Source: Agaricus subrufescens (Eukaryota; Basidiomycota; Agaricomycetes; Agaricales; Agaricaceae). From it: a stretch of 64,000 bases of DNA. This document shows positions 1 to 10,077 of the stretch, one piece after another (position 1 is the stretch's first letter; the number at the start of each line of letters is the position of its first letter). The notes under the pieces are model-generated. The model was given only the letters and a program-made list of their open reading frames with translations. It made no database searches and was not told the DNA's origin. The stretch is from assembly GCA_029945375.1 (NCBI GenBank), contig CM057062.1, positions 2,867,564-2,931,563 on the forward strand, given 5' to 3'. The position numbers and the translations under genes are program-made.

Positions 1-885
1 TCACTCTCAAGACTTGCACTACCCTAGGTGACCGAGAAACGTATGGAAGGTGACCCGGAAGATGTTGAGGAGGATGTGGTATTAAGTGTATTCGAGATTC
101 TGAATCGATGCAGTCCGGAAGAGGATGTTGGGCTCCGTGACTTTCATAACGGATATTGATTGATTATGGTTCCAGCATCAGTTGAATCTACATGGCACCA
201 ACATTGCTCCAAATTAGATGGGAAGGCGCCATCAGGGCCTACCGCCAAATACCATACAACGCTCTTCGGCGATTTTGTTCACGGCTTGGGGCGGATGACA
301 TACCATTATGCGGCAAGTTCAGCGACGTCCATTACATCCGCGCAGCTACGGAAGGTCCACGTTGCCAAGCTTTGTTTTGGTTTCAACCCGACAGAATTTT
401 CTAATTTTGTAAACTTTCTGGCGCATGATTCTTCGGTTTCTTTACTTTTAATCTTGACCCTCTCCATCATCCCTACAGGGAAGTGTGTCAGAGTTCGATG
501 GTACGGGACTTTGTCGTCAAACCCAACTGAAATAACTCAAGTTGGGACACCTTGACTGGGAAGAGGTGAGCCCTGCTACTGCTCAAGAGGGACGAATGGG
601 TTGATTTTACCTGGAGACAACCTGGATCTTGAATCGGGTGATTGCTCGCACCTCGTTATAATTTAAATTTTCTTGATTATCTGTCAGTAGCCACATTCAA
701 GGGCCGAATTGAGGGCATTCATATCTGAGCTTGAATGCCTTCGAGAACACTCGCCAGAATTTAAGGTTGTTGTTTTCGGAGGCGTGCCAAAGTGGCGGGT
801 TGCAGCCTTTCGATGTGAAACAGAGAGCAAACGTATACGTTATGTGGTTGCTTATCCTGAGTATCTCGGCCTCGGATACATCTAA
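1..885 (+). pseudogene. Decayed 3' end of a NACHT STAND gene (array copy 0)
   Basis: This is the 3' portion of a sixth array member; its NACHT part lies off the left edge. Matching pieces are the end of the NACHT exon (about 43-136), a donor at 137 and an acceptor ending at 175, the C-terminal exon 4 (176 to about 420), and the last exon from 691. Several lesions mark it as dead. The frame is broken near 20-45. The exon-4 donor reads GC (GCGCAT) where sister genes have GT. Exon 5 has a TAA where sisters have an Asp or Ile codon before the GHLDW-like motif, followed by a frame slip. The normal stop after the Tyr-Pro-Glu tail is lost, so reading continues to a TAA at 883-885. The parent gene was an NLR-like ATPase. 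Transcription cannot be judged. Confidence 0.8.
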
Positions 886-1578
886 TATTCTTTCTGATTA
901 TCCAAAATGTGATTGGGAGACGATGTCAATATCTATAGGGCACACGAGTTGTGGGCATATCTCAACACCGGAGACCAGCAATTCGTCGCGGAGAGGGGGA
1001 GTGTAGTATGTTACTGGAAATCATCTCACGTACAGTGCATGTGTATGAAGTCGAGCTTCATTATATGCTACTACTACGAGTGGTATGTTGAATTGTACCT
1101 CAACTGTACCACCGGCTGGGCTCGTCCAGGCGCGATCCGGGCCGCAGACAGTGAAGCGCGTGAGAACCATCAATCAAAGCTGAGCGCTGAGCTGCCATCA
1201 AAAGCTGCCAGCTTCTGCCAGTTTCTGCCGGATGGCATCCGGCAGCTTCTGTTGATCTGCAACCTTGCCCAACACTGGTTATGATATCCTCACAAAAAGC
1301 TTCCGCTGCGCCACGATCTACTTCAACATTTCCATCACACGAGATTTACCGAGATGAATGGAGTGGAAGCATGCGCCACTGGAAGCGGAACATTGAACAA
1401 GTACAAGTGAGCGGCGGATATGCGATAACCAGGCCGAGGTGGTGTTTGGCAGGGAATGAACAAGCGCCCAGCTGTCAGAAGATGGGTTCTCGGGAAAATG
1501 CCGGCAGTCTGGTGACATGCTGTGCTCGAAGCACTTTTCACTCGCCAACCACCACCTTTACTCCCCTGTCCGCACCCA
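886..1578. other. Intergenic spacer, array copies 0-1
   Basis: I see no gene. Short open frames here have no array homology. It contains a 21-nt palindrome at 1225-1245 and the shared upstream box at 1481-1497. Confidence 0.6.
1481..1497 (+). promoter_or_regulatory. Shared upstream box, array copy 1
   Basis: The sequence GATGGGTTCTCGGGAAA lies about 80-100 nt before the start codon. Related strings occur at similar distances before copies 2 to 5. It could be a promoter or 5' UTR element; the function is inferred only from recurrence. Confidence 0.35.
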
Positions 1579-3984
1579 ATGGCTCCTAGAAGGAAGCTTG
1601 ACGTGTTCAAAGGGTGGCTGTCTAATGTATTTACCTCCAAAGACGGGATTCGCTCCATACCAGATGGTCTGTGTTTCGATAACGATGCAAGATGATACTG
1701 AAAGCAGTGTACCTATAGGCCTCCAGCGCCCAGCAGAATCCGCAGGTTTCTTTGGTCACGCACAAGGCGTTGCTGTAAACAATTCCCCTATGACGGCTGC
1801 ACAAGGAAATCAATATAGTATGACATATGTACAAGGCGATCGCAACATTGTGCCGCAAAGTGTGTGATGTGTTGCATTCCATTTTTCGCTACTTGAGCTC
1901 ATCTCATCTTATCCAGTCATGGGTCTACTCTCACAGCATATCATCCATGGAGCTGCACACGATGATTCCGCCCGCACCCCGCCTCCTCGCTGCCATCCCA
2001 ATACCCGCGTCAAGATACTCGGTCGTCTCACCGCTTGGTTCGAGGGGCAGGCACAGGAGGAATTACTTCTGTGGATCACTGGCCCCGCTGGCGTCGGAAA
2101 ATCTGCCATCGTTCAGACCTTTGCCGAGTATCTTGCCAAGTCGAAATCTCTCGGGGCATCCGTATTCATTTCTCGCCCAAATAAGCGTGATAATCCGCAT
2201 GGGATCTTCATCACCATCGCGTTCCAGTTGGCCACTCGGATCGAGGCATATCGTAATTATATTGTTGAGCGACTCAGCCTTGATCCAAGCCTCGTCAACA
2301 AGGATATGGAAGCACAATTTTCAACCTTTATTGTTGAGCCGTTCGTGGAGAAGCAGATCGGAGCAGATGGTAAACGATGGGTCGTGCTATTGGACGGACT
2401 TGATGAGCTCAAAGGAGACGACGCGCAGTGCACCATCATCCAGCTCATCAGCACTTTTGCGCGTGAGCATCCCGATATTCCCCTTCTCTGGGTAATAGCC
2501 AGCCGCCCGGAGGCACGCATATCAAACACGTTCGATGATGACGAAGTACGTCATATTCACTGGTCCGAATACATTCCGATCGACTCCACGGAAGCTTGCG
2601 CGGATGTCGAACGCTTTTTTCGTTCAAGTTTCAAGACGATACAGAAAAATTTTCGGCAGTCTATTTCCAGCGACTGGCCTAGCGATTCCGACTTCCTGAA
2701 GCTCACAGTTGCTGCATCTGGCCTTTTTGTATATGCGGAGGTTGTTATGCAGTTCATCAGGGATTCGAATCAGGCTGATCCTGTGGCACGATTCAAGGTC
2801 CTGTTATCTGTGATTGACCGTTCCGCTGCTGTCCCCACCAGTGACAATCCCTTTGTTCATTTGGATGCGCTCTATCATGAAATTCTTTCCGCGATTCCTC
2901 TAACGCTGTGGCCTGCTGCCAAGCAATTGCTTGGCTTTACAATCCATGACCTTTCGAATGGCCTCCATTCACTTCGAACACTTAGAGGAATGTCCTTACT
3001 GTCAGGCCTTAGTCGCCATACCGTTTATGCGTGCTTAATCAAGTGCCGATCAACATTAAAGATCCCGGATTGGAAAACTGCCCACAAGGAGAGGTTGACG
3101 ATCCTTCACGCATCATTTTCTGACTACCTTCATGACCCAGGTAGGTCTGGAGATTTTTATATTGGCAATCAGGAGAGCATTGAGGAGTGCATGCAATCGA
3201 ACCTGGTGGGAATCTGGATCGAATGTGGTGGGCTAGATATTGCTACTGGCATGTATCATTTTTTGATCCTCGTAACAAATACTAAAGTTATTGTCGTTTC
3301 AGCGGCAGTTGAACACGCTTGGCACCAGTATTGCTTGAAACTGGATGACGAAACACCCTCAAAGGCCGTCACGAGATTTCATTCAACATTATTCCGTGAC
3401 TTCATCAACCACTTGGAATACATGATATATCGTATCTTGGTTAACCAAAGGGAGTCTGTTGCATATATGCAGCTACAAAAGGTGCATATGATCAAGCTAT
3501 GTTATTATTTTAGCTCGTATGACTTGCGCCATCTCGTAGTTTGTCTGGTGAGTAATTTTCTTGTCCTCTGCCTCGCTCCTCGATCTGACTGCATTTACAG
3601 CAAACTCCGGATAAGGATATCAGACTTCTCGAGCGCGCAAAGCTAGGAAGTCTCACATTTGAACACCTCGACTGGAAAGAGATGAGTCCGGCTAAAGCAT
3701 ATGAAGGGCGGAAGGGTATGATGTTCAAGCAGGATACAATATTACATCGAGTGAGTTTGTAAACCCCGCCACAATTTGAGCTATACTAATTGCGTTGCGC
3801 TTGTGTCTAGCCCTCTTTGAGCGCAGATTTGAAGGCATTTGTATCCGAACTAGAGCTCCTTAAGGAATACTCACCGGAACTTGAGGTTGTTATTGTTGGC
3901 GGTGTATATCAGGGGCGGGTTGCAGCCTTTGAAGGTCGTCCGAAAGGCCAACCTGTATACTATGTGATTCCTTATCATGAATAA
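1579..3984 (+). CDS. NACHT-domain STAND (NLR-like) ATPase, array copy 1
   Basis: Predicted exons are 1579-1666, 1719-1859, 1917-3248, 3303-3547, 3601-3750 and 3811-3984, giving 709 aa with phases closing exactly. Order: a basic leader (residues 1-29, KGWLSNVF), a Gln/Gly/Asn/Tyr motif exon (30-76), then NACHT with Walker A GPAGVGKS (132-139), Walker B VVLLDGLDEL (232-241), sensor-like ASRPE (271-275) and the LHASFSDYL helix region (473-481) typical of agaric NACHT proteins. From about 520 comes an unrecognised C-terminal module ending YYVIPYHE. No LRR, WD40, TPR or ankyrin repeats are visible. Known STAND NTPases oligomerise on sensing a trigger and activate an N-terminal effector; a role in non-self recognition or regulated cell death is inferred. 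Intron 3 needs a GC donor (GCATGT) and is also stop-free, so it may be retained. Its NACHT half is closest to copy 4. Confidence 0.85.
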
Positions 3985-4601
3985 GGTTGTCTTAATCTCA
4001 TTTAATTTAGTGAATTCCCGATGTCTATTGAATATTTGATGTAGCTTGTGACTGGCCTATTCATTGGTTGTAAATCGTGCTCTATACGTTTTGGTGATGT
4101 TAGGTAGCGAGGTGAAGTTCCGCTATCTACGGCCGGTAGGTGGGCTCCTTAGGACCTGTTCAGTTAGCAATCATATCGTCACAAGTAGAGCTAGTGAAGT
4201 TCTCGAGACTCATGTCATACTGACGGGGTGCAGTCAATCATCGTGACTTCCGTAAAGCGGCTATTCTGATGCGGTGCAAATGTGGCAAAACAACTCTCGT
4301 ACAGTGTAACGTTACAGAGTATAGACTCACAGCAAGGACGAAACCGGACTTGCTAGGTGGTTGGACGAAAAACCGAACTTGAAGCTCGGAAGATGCCTCT
4401 GACTGATAATAAACCATACGGGAGGCGGTGAGAACATAACCCGTTCGGGATAGATGTGTCACAAGCCGGAACACCTGGCTGTCAGACGATGGTTCTTAGA
4501 AGACTCTTTGGGAAAGTTGAAGTAGCCCAGCGCTCTGCTCGGGGCTGTGCCCTGGAATTAGCTCGCTCTTGCCTCCTGCCTCAACTACCCTCCACGCACA
4601 G
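3985..4601. other. Intergenic spacer, array copies 1-2
   Basis: No supported gene; short open frames on both strands lack homology to anything here. The end of the spacer carries the shared upstream box. Confidence 0.6.
4488..4515 (+). promoter_or_regulatory. Shared upstream box, array copy 2
   Basis: This is the version with GATGGTTCTTAGA followed by CTTTGGGAAA, about 90-115 nt before the start codon. It is the most diverged of the five and appears split by a small insertion. Confidence 0.25.
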
Positions 4602-7010
4602 ATGGCTCTCAAACGGAAAAGGGACAGGTTTAAAAAGTGGTTTGCGAGCTTGTTTGCCCCAAAGGATGAGACTCGATACATACATGATGGTCCGTGCTTC
4701 GCTCACAATGCAGGATGTTGCTGAAGGAAATCCGATAGATTCACAACGTCCGAGACCATCTGGTGGATTCATCAACCATGCACAAGACTTTACTCTACAC
4801 AATCCCACTATGACATCTGTACAGGGGGATCAATATACGACGTACATACAGGCGGATTTCAACCTCGTGCCGCAAAGTAGGTGAAACCTCGTTTGTTTTC
4901 CTCCTACCTAAGCTCAAGTTGTCTTCCCAAAGTCATGAGTGTACTTTCTCAAAACATCATACAAGGCGCCGCGCACGACTCCTCCGCTCGTACTCCACCC
5001 CCACGTTGCCATCCAGATACCCGCGTCAAGGTTATCTCTCGTATCACCACATGGTTTAACAGTCAAGACCTACGAAAATTGCTCTTGTGGATAACGGGTC
5101 CAGCAGGCGTCGGAAAATCCGCCATCGTCCAGACGTTCGCTGAGCACCTTGCCAAGGTCAAATGCCTTGGAGCCTCCGTATTTATCTCTCGCCCAAACAA
5201 ACGCAACAACCCGAACGGTATCTTCATTACTATTGCTTATCAATTGGCCACTCGGATTGAGGCATATCGTAACTTCATTGTTGAGCGATTGGCCCTCGAT
5301 CCTCAACTGTTACGTGGAGACATGCATGCTCAGTTCGCGACTTTTATCGTTGAGCCGTTTGTCGAGAGGAAGATTGGAGCGGGTGGGAAGAGATGGGGTA
5401 TACTATTGGACGGTCTCGACGAACTTCAAGGGGAAGACTCGCAGTGTAACATCATCCAGCTCATCAGCACTTTTGCGCATGAGCATCGTGATGTTCCTCT
5501 TCTTTGGATTATAGCCAGCCGCCCCGAGTCACATATATCCAACACATTCGACGATGACGATGTCCGTCGCAGTTGCTGGACGGAGTACATCCCGATCGAC
5601 TCGACAGAAGCCTGCCAGGATGTCGAACGCTTTTTGCGATCGAGTTTCAAGACGACCCAGAAGAAATTCCGGCATTTTGTTTCTAGCGACTGGCCTAGTA
5701 ACGCAGACTTTCTGAAAGTCACAGTTGCTGCCTCTGGCCTTTTTGTGTATGCAGAGGTTGTCATGCAGTTCATCAGAGATTCAGAACATGCTGATCCCGC
5801 CTCGCGACTTGTGGTCCTCTTGTCCGTTATCGACCGTTCCACTGCCGTTCCAACAAAGGATAACCCGTTTGTTCATTTGGACGCGCTCTATCACGAGATC
5901 CTTTCATCAATTCCGTCAGCGCTGTGGCCGGCGGCGAAACGGCTACTTAGCTTCACAATTCATGAGCAATCCATGCCCATAGTCCCTTTGTATACCCTAC
6001 CGAGCTTCCACACGTTCAGAGGGATGTCAATACTCTTTGGCCTCTCTCGATATACCATATATGCGTGTTTAACCAAGTGCCAATCGACGCTCAAGATCCC
6101 GAATTGGAAGGTCGCCCATAAGCAGAAGTTGACGTTCTTTCATGCGTCATTCGTGGACTACCTAACTGATCCGAGTCGGTCTGGAGATTTTAGCGTCGCT
6201 GATGTCAACGAGGTTGTACGATGGGTAAAACTCAGCCTCTTAGAGGTTTGGAATAAGTGTAGTGGTGAAGGTATTGCCGTTGGTAAGTGTGACTTTCTTC
6301 GTTTTCGGCGTGGTATTAACGTTATTATTGGTTTTAGCTTCAGTTGAATCTGCGTGGCGCAATTATTGCCTGGGATTGGATGGTGGGACGCCGTCAAGAG
6401 CCGTTACAAAATTTCAAACAACAGTGTTTCGTAATGTTGTTTACTGTTTGGGGAGAATGCCATTTGGTAGTTTGGACTCGTCTCAAGCCTTTGCAGAGCT
6501 AGGGAAGGTCCACGCGGCGAAGCTATGTTGCTACTTTGACTCGGAGGGCTTGGTTAATTTTGTGATAAATCTGGTAAATCCCTCCCCAGATCCCTGCCTC
6601 AACTTCTAAATTTTACTATCCTTTCAGGGGGTTTTGCCGAAATTTCATCATCGGAGTCTATATCGAGAAACCCAGCTTCAAGACATAACCTTTGGACATC
6701 TCGGCTGGAAAGAGATGAGCCCCGCTAGTGTTCGAAGGAGCAAATTCTCTAGTAACGATTGGATATTGCATCGGGTAAGTGTATGCTTTTCGTCGAGAGG
6801 GGAAACAGATCTGATGGTGATTTTTGTCTTTGTTTTTTATAGCCACGTTCAAATGCTAAACTACAAGCATTTGTATCTGAGCTAGAAAAACTTCGGGAAT
6901 GCTCGCCAGCACTTAAAGTTGTTATCTTCGGAAGTGTGCTTAAGGGGCGAGTTGCTACGTTTCAAACAGACGACCAATCTGTGTTTTATGCGATTCCTTA
7001 TCCTGAGTGA
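4602..7010 (+). CDS. NACHT-domain STAND (NLR-like) ATPase, array copy 2
   Basis: Predicted exons are 4602-4689, 4739-4876, 4933-6282, 6338-6573, 6628-6774 and 6843-7010, giving 708 aa. The architecture matches copy 1: leader with FKKWFASLF, motif exon containing TSVQGDQYTTYIQ, NACHT with Walker A GPAGVGKS and Walker B ILLDGLDEL, ASRPE, FFHASFVDYL, then the C-terminal module with VHAAKLCCYF and a tail ending YAIPYPE. The motif exon departs from the others in its second half-repeat (IQADF for VQGDR), which would matter if that half is functional. Intron 3 (55 nt, GTAAGT donor) cannot be retained in frame, unlike copies 1, 4 and 5. The start was chosen because all five leaders align from this ATG and exon 1 is 88 nt in every copy. 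Confidence 0.85.
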
Positions 7011-7163
7011 TCCTGTATAGGTCTCATTTTCACTGCTTTGAAATGCCTTTCTAGGTATTTAAGCCAATAATATGATCCGAATATGATCCGCTGAGGAGTG
7101 AAAGGCGCATAAATTATGAGCTACGGCTTAATTTAGAAGGGTGATGTACAGAAGAAGGATGAT

Positions 7164-7180
7164 GATGCGTTCTTGATGGG
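7164..7180 (+). promoter_or_regulatory. Shared upstream box, array copy 3
   Basis: GATGCGTTCTTGATGGG lies about 103-119 nt before the start codon, aligned with the boxes of the other copies. It is the only notable feature in the 272-nt spacer before copy 3. Confidence 0.3.
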
Positions 7181-7282
7181 TTACCGAGGTATAGCCGAGG
7201 GCGCACAGCACAGAGTGGCATTACTTGCTTTTTTCCTTCTTCGTCTACGCCAACGACTGACCCCCCACTCCCCTCCACTCCA

Positions 7283-9719
7283 ATGCCTCCCAAGAGGAAA
7301 ACTGATAAGTTCAAGAAGTGGCTATCGGGCTTCTTGACTCCGAAGGCTGAGGTCTATTACATGCCTGACGGTTAGTGTCTTAACAGCACTAATCCACTAT
7401 AATGCTTGACGGAGTCTACCCATAGGTCCTGTACGCCACACTGGAGCGGGAGGCTTTATGGGTCATGCGCAAGACTTTACTATACATAATTCCACAATGA
7501 CGTCTGTACAAGGGAATCAATATACGACTTATGTACAAGGCGATCGTGACATTGTACCACAAAGTGCGTGATATTGCATTGACTGTTCCGCTATCTGATC
7601 TCACTCCGTCTTCGCAAAGTCATGAAACTGCTTTCTGATAATATTATTCTCGGCGCAGCTCATGACGATTCAGCCCGTGTCCCTCCCCCACGATGTCATC
7701 CAGGCACTCGCATCAACTTGATAGCCCGGGTCACCGCATGGTTCAACAGTAGCGAACTTAACGAATTGCTGTTGTGGATTACTGGTCCTGCCGGGGTTGG
7801 AAAATCAGCAGTCGTCCAGACATTTGCCGAATATCTCGTTGGAGAACAGCTCCTCGGCGCGTCCGTCTTCTGTTCCCGGCCCAACAAAAGAAACAACCCG
7901 CATCGCATATTCATCACCATTGCTTATCAGCTGGCCATCCGAATCCCTGCATACCGCGATTTTGTGGTTGAACGACTTAGCCTTGACCCTCAATTGCTCA
8001 ACAGGGACATGGCGACGCAATTTAAAACATTCATCATCGAGCCATTCGTAGAGAAGAAGATTGGAGCTGGAGGGAAGAGGTGGGGTATTCTCTTGGATGG
8101 TCTTGACGAACTGGACGGGGAGGACGCTCAATGCGAAGTCATTCAACTGATCAGCACCTTTGCTCGTGATCATCGAGATGCACCTCTTCTGTGGATCATT
8201 GCGAGTCGTCCTGAATCACACATATCGAACATGTTTGACGATGAGGGCTTACGTCATAACTGCTGGACGGAGTACATTCCTATCGACTCTACCGAAGCCT
8301 GCAAGGACGTCGAACGCTTCTTGCGATCTAGTTTCAAGACGATACAAAAGAAGTATCGGCAGTCCGTTTCGAGTGACTGGCCCAGCGACACCGATTTTTT
8401 GAAACTCACAGCTGCGGCCTCTGGTCTTTTCGTCTATGCCGAAGTAGTAATGCGGTTCATCAAAGATCCGGATCACGCCGACCCCGTGTCACGATTTGAA
8501 GTTCTCCTAGTTGTTATCAACCGTTCTGCTGCCATACCAAGGAAAGATAATCCGTTTCTTCACTTGGATGCCCTCTACCACGAGATTGTTTCTTCTATCC
8601 CTTCGGCACTGTGGCCGTCTGCCAAACAGTTGCTTTGCTTTACGATCCATGATGAATCAACCCCTTCCCGTTTCACTGTTACAGGAAACTTTAGAAGCTT
8701 CCGAGGAATGTCAATACTCTTCAATTTCAATCGACATACCGTGTATGCGTGTTTAACCAAGTGCCGATCAACGCTTAAAATACCGCATTGGAAATCAGCT
8801 CACAAGGAGAAGTTGACGTTCCTCCATGCGTCATTTGCTGACTACCTCAGGGACTCAAATCGATCCGGGGATTTTTATGTTGGTAGCTATGAAGACATTT
8901 TGGAAACCGTGGAGTTGGCTCTACTGGAAATTTGGAGCAAGTGTGGTGGGGACAACATCCCCGCATGTACGTGTCGCCTTCTAGGCCTCATACCAGATAT
9001 TGATAATTGGTTGCAGCGTCAGCTGAATCCCTGTGGCATCAATACTGCTCAAAATGGGATGAAAAGACCTTGTCACCTGCCGTTACAAGGTACCATGCCA
9101 AACTCTTCCATGACGTTGTTTTCTGTCTAGGACCGGTGGCGTATCATTGTTTGAAACGCCCAGCTGAGTCTCTTGTACAAATGCAGTTACACAAAGTTCA
9201 CATGGCTAATTTATGCTACTATTTCGACCCGTTGGGCTTGGCAGATTTTGTACAAAACCTAGTGGTAAGTTCCCGATCCCCCTGCTTTAGCCTTGAGCTT
9301 CACCATTTTTCACAGAAAGTTCCCTCAGGGTTCCTTGATGTAGGGCTTTGCCGGCAAGCACGACTCCGCGACCTTGACTTTGGACACCTTGACTGCAAAG
9401 AAATGAGCCCGATTAACGCTCGTGAAGGACTAAAAGGCAAATTTTCTAAAAAGATGGGGTGGATATCACATCGAGTGAGTGTGCACTCCTACTATGATTC
9501 AGGCTATCCCGTCGGAACCATTTCTCACTGCTCTGATAGCCACGTTCAAATGCTGAATTAAAAGCATTTGTATCTGAATTAGAACGCCTCCAGGAGTACT
9601 CGCCTGAACTGAAGGTTGCTATTTTCGGCGGTGTACGCGAAGGCCGGATCGCTGCCTTCTACTGTCTTGTGGAAAACGAATTTCAAGTCATATATTATGT
9701 AATTCCTTATCCTGAGTAG
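7283..9719 (+). CDS. NACHT-domain STAND (NLR-like) ATPase, array copy 3
   Basis: Predicted exons are 7283-7370, 7426-7563, 7620-8966, 9017-9264, 9316-9474 and 9540-9719, giving 719 aa. The leader reads FKKWLSGFLTPK; the motif exon contains TSVQGNQYTTYVQGDRD. NACHT has GPAGVGKS, ILLDGLDEL and ASRPE; the LHASFADYL helix precedes the C-terminal module (VHMANLCYYFDP, FGHLDCKEMSP, tail YYVIPYPE). Up to about base 8,230 the NACHT exon is almost identical to copy 5 at the protein level, then the two diverge abruptly, which suggests gene conversion. Intron 3 is 50 nt and contains in-frame stops if retained. The exon-5 acceptor was set at 9315 because exon 5 then has the same 159-nt length and frame as in copy 5. 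Confidence 0.85.
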
Positions 9720-10077
9720 TCTTACCGATGCGGGAAATTACTCCCTATTTTCGTTTTTCGAGTAGCAGTAATGTGATAAATTAAAACGTGAAACTTTCCA
9801 ATTTGCCCAGATCGAGAATGCACCGAGTATTGCTGGACTCACCACTAGTATCTCGCTGCAACGAGTGCAAAATTAGATCGAAGGAGATGAACTTTGTGCA
9901 TTGCTGACAGGTCAGAGCAATAGGTACCTCGGTCCTTGAACCCAAACTAGCTACTTCCTTCAGGAGAGATCATAAGGCTAGGGTGCTTGGGAAAACGGAT
10001 ATTGCCGAGCGCCCGACACTGTCCGGCACGATTGTCGCCTTTCACATCTACAACATCCACCCCCTTTTCTGCACAAA
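9720..10077. other. Intergenic spacer, array copies 3-4
   Basis: No gene is visible. The right end contains the shared upstream box before copy 4. Confidence 0.6.
9981..9995 (+). promoter_or_regulatory. Shared upstream box, array copy 4
   Basis: GGGTGCTTGGGAAAA lies about 83-97 nt before the start codon, a close match to the copy 1 and copy 5 boxes. Confidence 0.3.
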
